From: Bin5 sp034428395
GTDB taxonomy: Bacteria > Chloroflexota > Anaerolineae > Caldilineales > Caldilineaceae
Assembly: GCA_034428395.1 (NCBI GenBank)
Contig: DAOUHX010000337.1
Coordinates: 1-64,000, forward strand
Length of the DNA stretch: 64,000 bases
Direction of reading: 5' to 3'
Position 1 is the first letter of the stretch; each line of letters begins with the position of its first letter. Below the pieces are notes generated by a model. The model had not been told where the DNA came from. It worked only from the letters and a program-made list of their open reading frames with translations, and searched no databases. Shown in pieces: positions 61,934 through 64,000 of this stretch. The position numbers were made by a program, and so were the translations under genes.

Positions 61934-63349
61934 CTAACCGATGCTGCCCTCCATTTGCAGCTGGATCAGGCGGTTCATTTCGACGGCGTATTCCATGGGC
62001 AGCTCCTTGACGAGGGGTTCAATGAAGCCGCCGACGATCATGGCTGCGGCTTCGTCCTCGTCGATGCCACGGCTCATCAGATAGAAGAGCTGCTCTTCGC
62101 CGATCTTGCTAACCGAGGCTTCGTGGCCGACGCTGACGTCGTCTTCGTCGATCTCGATGTAGGGATAGGTGTCGGAGCGGCTGTCGGGGTCAAGCAGGAG
62201 CGCGTCGCAGACGACGCTGCTGCGGCTGTGGTGCGCGCCTTTCGCCACCTTGAGGAGGCCGCGATAGCTGGCGCGGCCGCCGTTCTTGCTGATCGACTTG
62301 GAGACGATCTTGGAGCTGGTGTTGGGTGAGGCGTGGACGACCTTGCCGCCGGCGTCCTGGTGCTGGCCGTTGCCGGCGAAGGCGATCGAGAGAATCTCGC
62401 CGTGGGCCTTGGGGCCCATCATGTAGACGGCGGGATATTTCATGGTCACCTTGCTGCCGAGGTTGCCGTCGATCCATTCCATGGTGGCGTCCTCATAGGC
62501 GAGAGCGCGCTTGGTGACAAGGTTGTAGACGTCGGTGCTCCAGTTCTGGATGGTGGTATAGCGGCAGCGTCCACCCTTTTTGACGATGATTTCGACGACG
62601 GCGCTGTGGAGGCTATCGCTGGAGTAGACAGGCGCGGTGCAGCCTTCGACGTAGTGTACGCTGGCGCCCTCTTCGACGATGATCAGGGTGCGTTCGAACT
62701 GGCCCATGTTTTCGGCGTTAATGCGGAAGTAGGCCTGGAGGGGGATGTCTACGTGCACGCCGGCCGGCACGTAGACGAAGCTGCCGCCGCTCCAGACTGC
62801 GCTGTTGAGGGCGGCGAACTTATTATCTGCGGCCGGGATGACGGTGGCGAAATATTCTTTGACGATGTCTTCGTGTTCGCGCAGGCCGCTGTCCATGTCG
62901 AGGAAGACGACGCCCATCTTTTCCCACTCGTCCTTGAGGCTGTGGTAGACGACTTCGGACTCGTATTGGGCGCCGACGCCGGCGAGGAACTTGCGTTCGG
63001 CTTCGGGAATGCCGAGCCGGTCGAAGGTGCGCTTGATGTCCTCGGGGACGTCGTCCCAGCTCTTGCCCTGCTTTTCGGCGGGGCGGAGGTAGTAGAAGAT
63101 GTCGTCGAAGTCGATGGTGCTGAGGTCGGCGCCCCAGTTCGGCATCGGCTTGGCGAGGAAGATTTCTAGCGCGTCGTGGCGGAAGCGGCGCATCCACTCG
63201 GGTTCGTTCTTGATATCCGAGATCTGATCAACAACCTGATGGGTCAGGCCTTTCTCGGACTTGAAGACGGCCTTTTCCTGATCGTGGAAGCCGTACTGGT
63301 ACTCTTCTTTTACGCCTTCAAGGTGCTGTAGGTCAGACTGTCCTGCCAT
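61934..63349 (-). CDS. sufB: Fe-S cluster assembly protein SufB
   Basis: A 471-residue scaffold of the SufBC2D complex on which nascent clusters form. EEYQYGFHDQEKAVFKSEKG, KNEPEWMRRFRHDALEIFLA, AALNSAVWSGGSFVYVPAGV, GASVHYVEGCTAPVYSSDSL (with the conserved Cys), NWSTDVYNLVTKRA, and C-terminal DDVSVGHEASVSKIGEEQLF are all at expected positions. The ATG at 63349 has AAGGAGG 6 nt upstream; the track's 18-codon extension is rejected. It follows sufC by 133 bp. Confidence 0.96.
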   Translation of the reverse strand: MAGQSDLQHLEGVKEEYQYGFHDQEKAVFKSEKGLTHQVVDQISDIKNEPEWMRRFRHDALEIFLAKPMPNWGADLSTIDFDDIFYYLRPAEKQGKSWDDVPEDIKRTFDRLGIPEAERKFLAGVGAQYESEVVYHSLKDEWEKMGVVFLDMDSGLREHEDIVKEYFATVIPAADNKFAALNSAVWSGGSFVYVPAGVHVDIPLQAYFRINAENMGQFERTLIIVEEGASVHYVEGCTAPVYSSDSLHSAVVEIIVKKGGRCRYTTIQNWSTDVYNLVTKRALAYEDATMEWIDGNLGSKVTMKYPAVYMMGPKAHGEILSIAFAGNGQHQDAGGKVVHASPNTSSKIVSKSISKNGGRASYRGLLKVAKGAHHSRSSVVCDALLLDPDSRSDTYPYIEIDEDDVSVGHEASVSKIGEEQLFYLMSRGIDEDEAAAMIVGGFIEPLVKELPMEYAVEMNRLIQLQMEGSIG

Positions 63350-63482
63350 TGTAAACCTCCTTGACGAGTTAAGGAGCGACTGTTTGCCGAAAGGTTGACG
63401 CAAGCGATTCTGCGTCTTGCGGGTGCGGCGGCTTCAATCAGGCCGCCGGCTGTGTGTGAGCTTGATCCCGGCCAAACGGGGA

Positions 63483-64000
63483 TCAGGCGGCAGCGGCTTT
63501 GGTCACGAATTCATCCTCCACCCACTTGTAGCCCTTTTCCTCGAGCATGAGCGCGAGTTCCGGGCCGCCTGTCTTGACGATACGCCCGCCGAAGAAAATG
63601 CTGACGAAGTTGGGCTTGACGAAGTTGAGGATGCGCTGGTAGTGGGTGATGAGCAGGAAGCCGCGGTCCTCGGTCGCAAGTTTGTTGATGCCATCGGAGA
63701 CGACCTGGAGGGCGTCGATGTCCAGCCCTGAATCGGACTCGTCGAGGATGGCGAATTTCGGTTCCAGCATTGCCATTTGCAGCACTTCGGTGCGCTTTTT
63801 TTCGCCGCCGGAAAAGCCTTCATTGAGGTAGCGGCGGGCGAAGCTGGAGTCGACGTTGTATTCCTTCATCTTTGTGTTCAGCTCGCGGCGAAAGTCGCGC
63901 ATTGGCATCAGGTTGCTGCCGATGACGCCGTTGGCGTTGGCATCGGCCTCCTTGCTGGTGAAGCCGCGCACGTTGGAAACGGCTGTGCGCAGGAAGTTGG
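63483..64000 (-). CDS. sufC: Fe-S cluster assembly ATPase SufC (partial, N-terminus beyond right edge)
   Basis: The C-terminal 172 codons of an ABC-type ATPase. Visible are the Q-loop-to-signature helical part (MRDFRRELNTKMKEYNVDSS), the ABC signature NEGFSGGEKKRTEVLQ, Walker B FAILDESDSGLDIDAL, the H-loop LLITHYQRILNFV and the C-terminal FGGRIVKTGGPELALMLEEK. This combination is specific for SufC. Walker A lies outside the window. It is upstream of sufB in the operon, the usual sufC-sufB-sufD order. Confidence 0.95.
   Translation of the reverse strand, partial: NFLRTAVSNVRGFTSKEADANANGVIGSNLMPMRDFRRELNTKMKEYNVDSSFARRYLNEGFSGGEKKRTEVLQMAMLEPKFAILDESDSGLDIDALQVVSDGINKLATEDRGFLLITHYQRILNFVKPNFVSIFFGGRIVKTGGPELALMLEEKGYKWVEDEFVTKAAAA

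Overview
The window reads as a piece of a high-GC bacterial chromosome, most probably Chloroflexota (an Anaerolineae/Caldilineae-like lineage). This is inferred from gene content: a mevalonate kinase, a BMP-type nucleoside importer, a giant O-antigen-ligase/TPR membrane protein, PspC-domain proteins, a methylmalonyl-CoA module and a sufCBD operon, all with frequent GTG/TTG starts. No rRNA, integrase, transposase or CRISPR array is visible, and there is one tRNA. About fifty genes are supported; most long antisense frames are GC-driven shadows.

Region 1-12 kb (minus strand): a cut-off unknown gene, a D-2-hydroxyacid dehydrogenase, then about 1.5 kb of apparently gene-free DNA with short GTCGAC-type repeats. 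A cell-envelope group follows (O-antigen ligase/TPR, WecA/MraY-type transferase, lipoprotein cyclophilin, DedA-like protein), then a UvrD-like helicase and a small unknown gene. Region 12-24.6 kb: a TPP-dependent enzyme divergent from a Gfo/Idh/MocA oxidoreductase; PspC and YtxH-like proteins; a minus-strand unit of ECF sigma factor, anti-sigma factor and mutM; tRNA-Leu(CAA); a protein with four cyclic-nucleotide-binding-like domains and a tail anchor; a DSD1-type PLP enzyme; and a CDP-alcohol transferase/DoxX-like fusion.

Region 24.8-40.2 kb: a plus-strand glycogen unit (GT5 synthase, branching enzyme, NagA) converges on a long minus-strand run. That run holds a BMP-type substrate-binding lipoprotein, two permeases and a double ATPase, followed by a 545-residue unknown protein, a histone-deacetylase-family enzyme, a small unknown protein, a glycerophosphodiesterase and mevalonate kinase. 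A hairpin after the binding-protein gene could set subunit ratios.

Region 40.2-50.8 kb: RsfS with an apparent CTG start, an NDK-like protein, and a minus-strand run dnaX-ybaB-recR-methylmalonyl-CoA mutase-thioesterase-[AAA ATPase-DUF4276]-methylmalonyl-CoA epimerase-TPR protein. The bracketed pair has low GC, is translationally coupled and is wedged between metabolic genes; it looks like an acquired ATPase/TOPRIM-like effector module of the kind seen in anti-phage systems.

Region 50.9-58.4 kb (plus strand): a HEAT-like protein, then an accessory-looking module made of an FRG-domain/TPR protein, a membrane coiled-coil protein, two all-TPR proteins and a decayed TPR gene with two stops and a frameshift. 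I do not recognise this module as a described system. Region 58.3-64 kb (minus strand): a SUF Fe-S operon, sufC-sufB-sufD-rhodanese-sufU-Rieske protein-sufT-like, in which a two-domain sulfurtransferase sits where the cysteine desulfurase SufS is often found. A 15-bp RNA hairpin overlaps the likely sufU ribosome-binding site.
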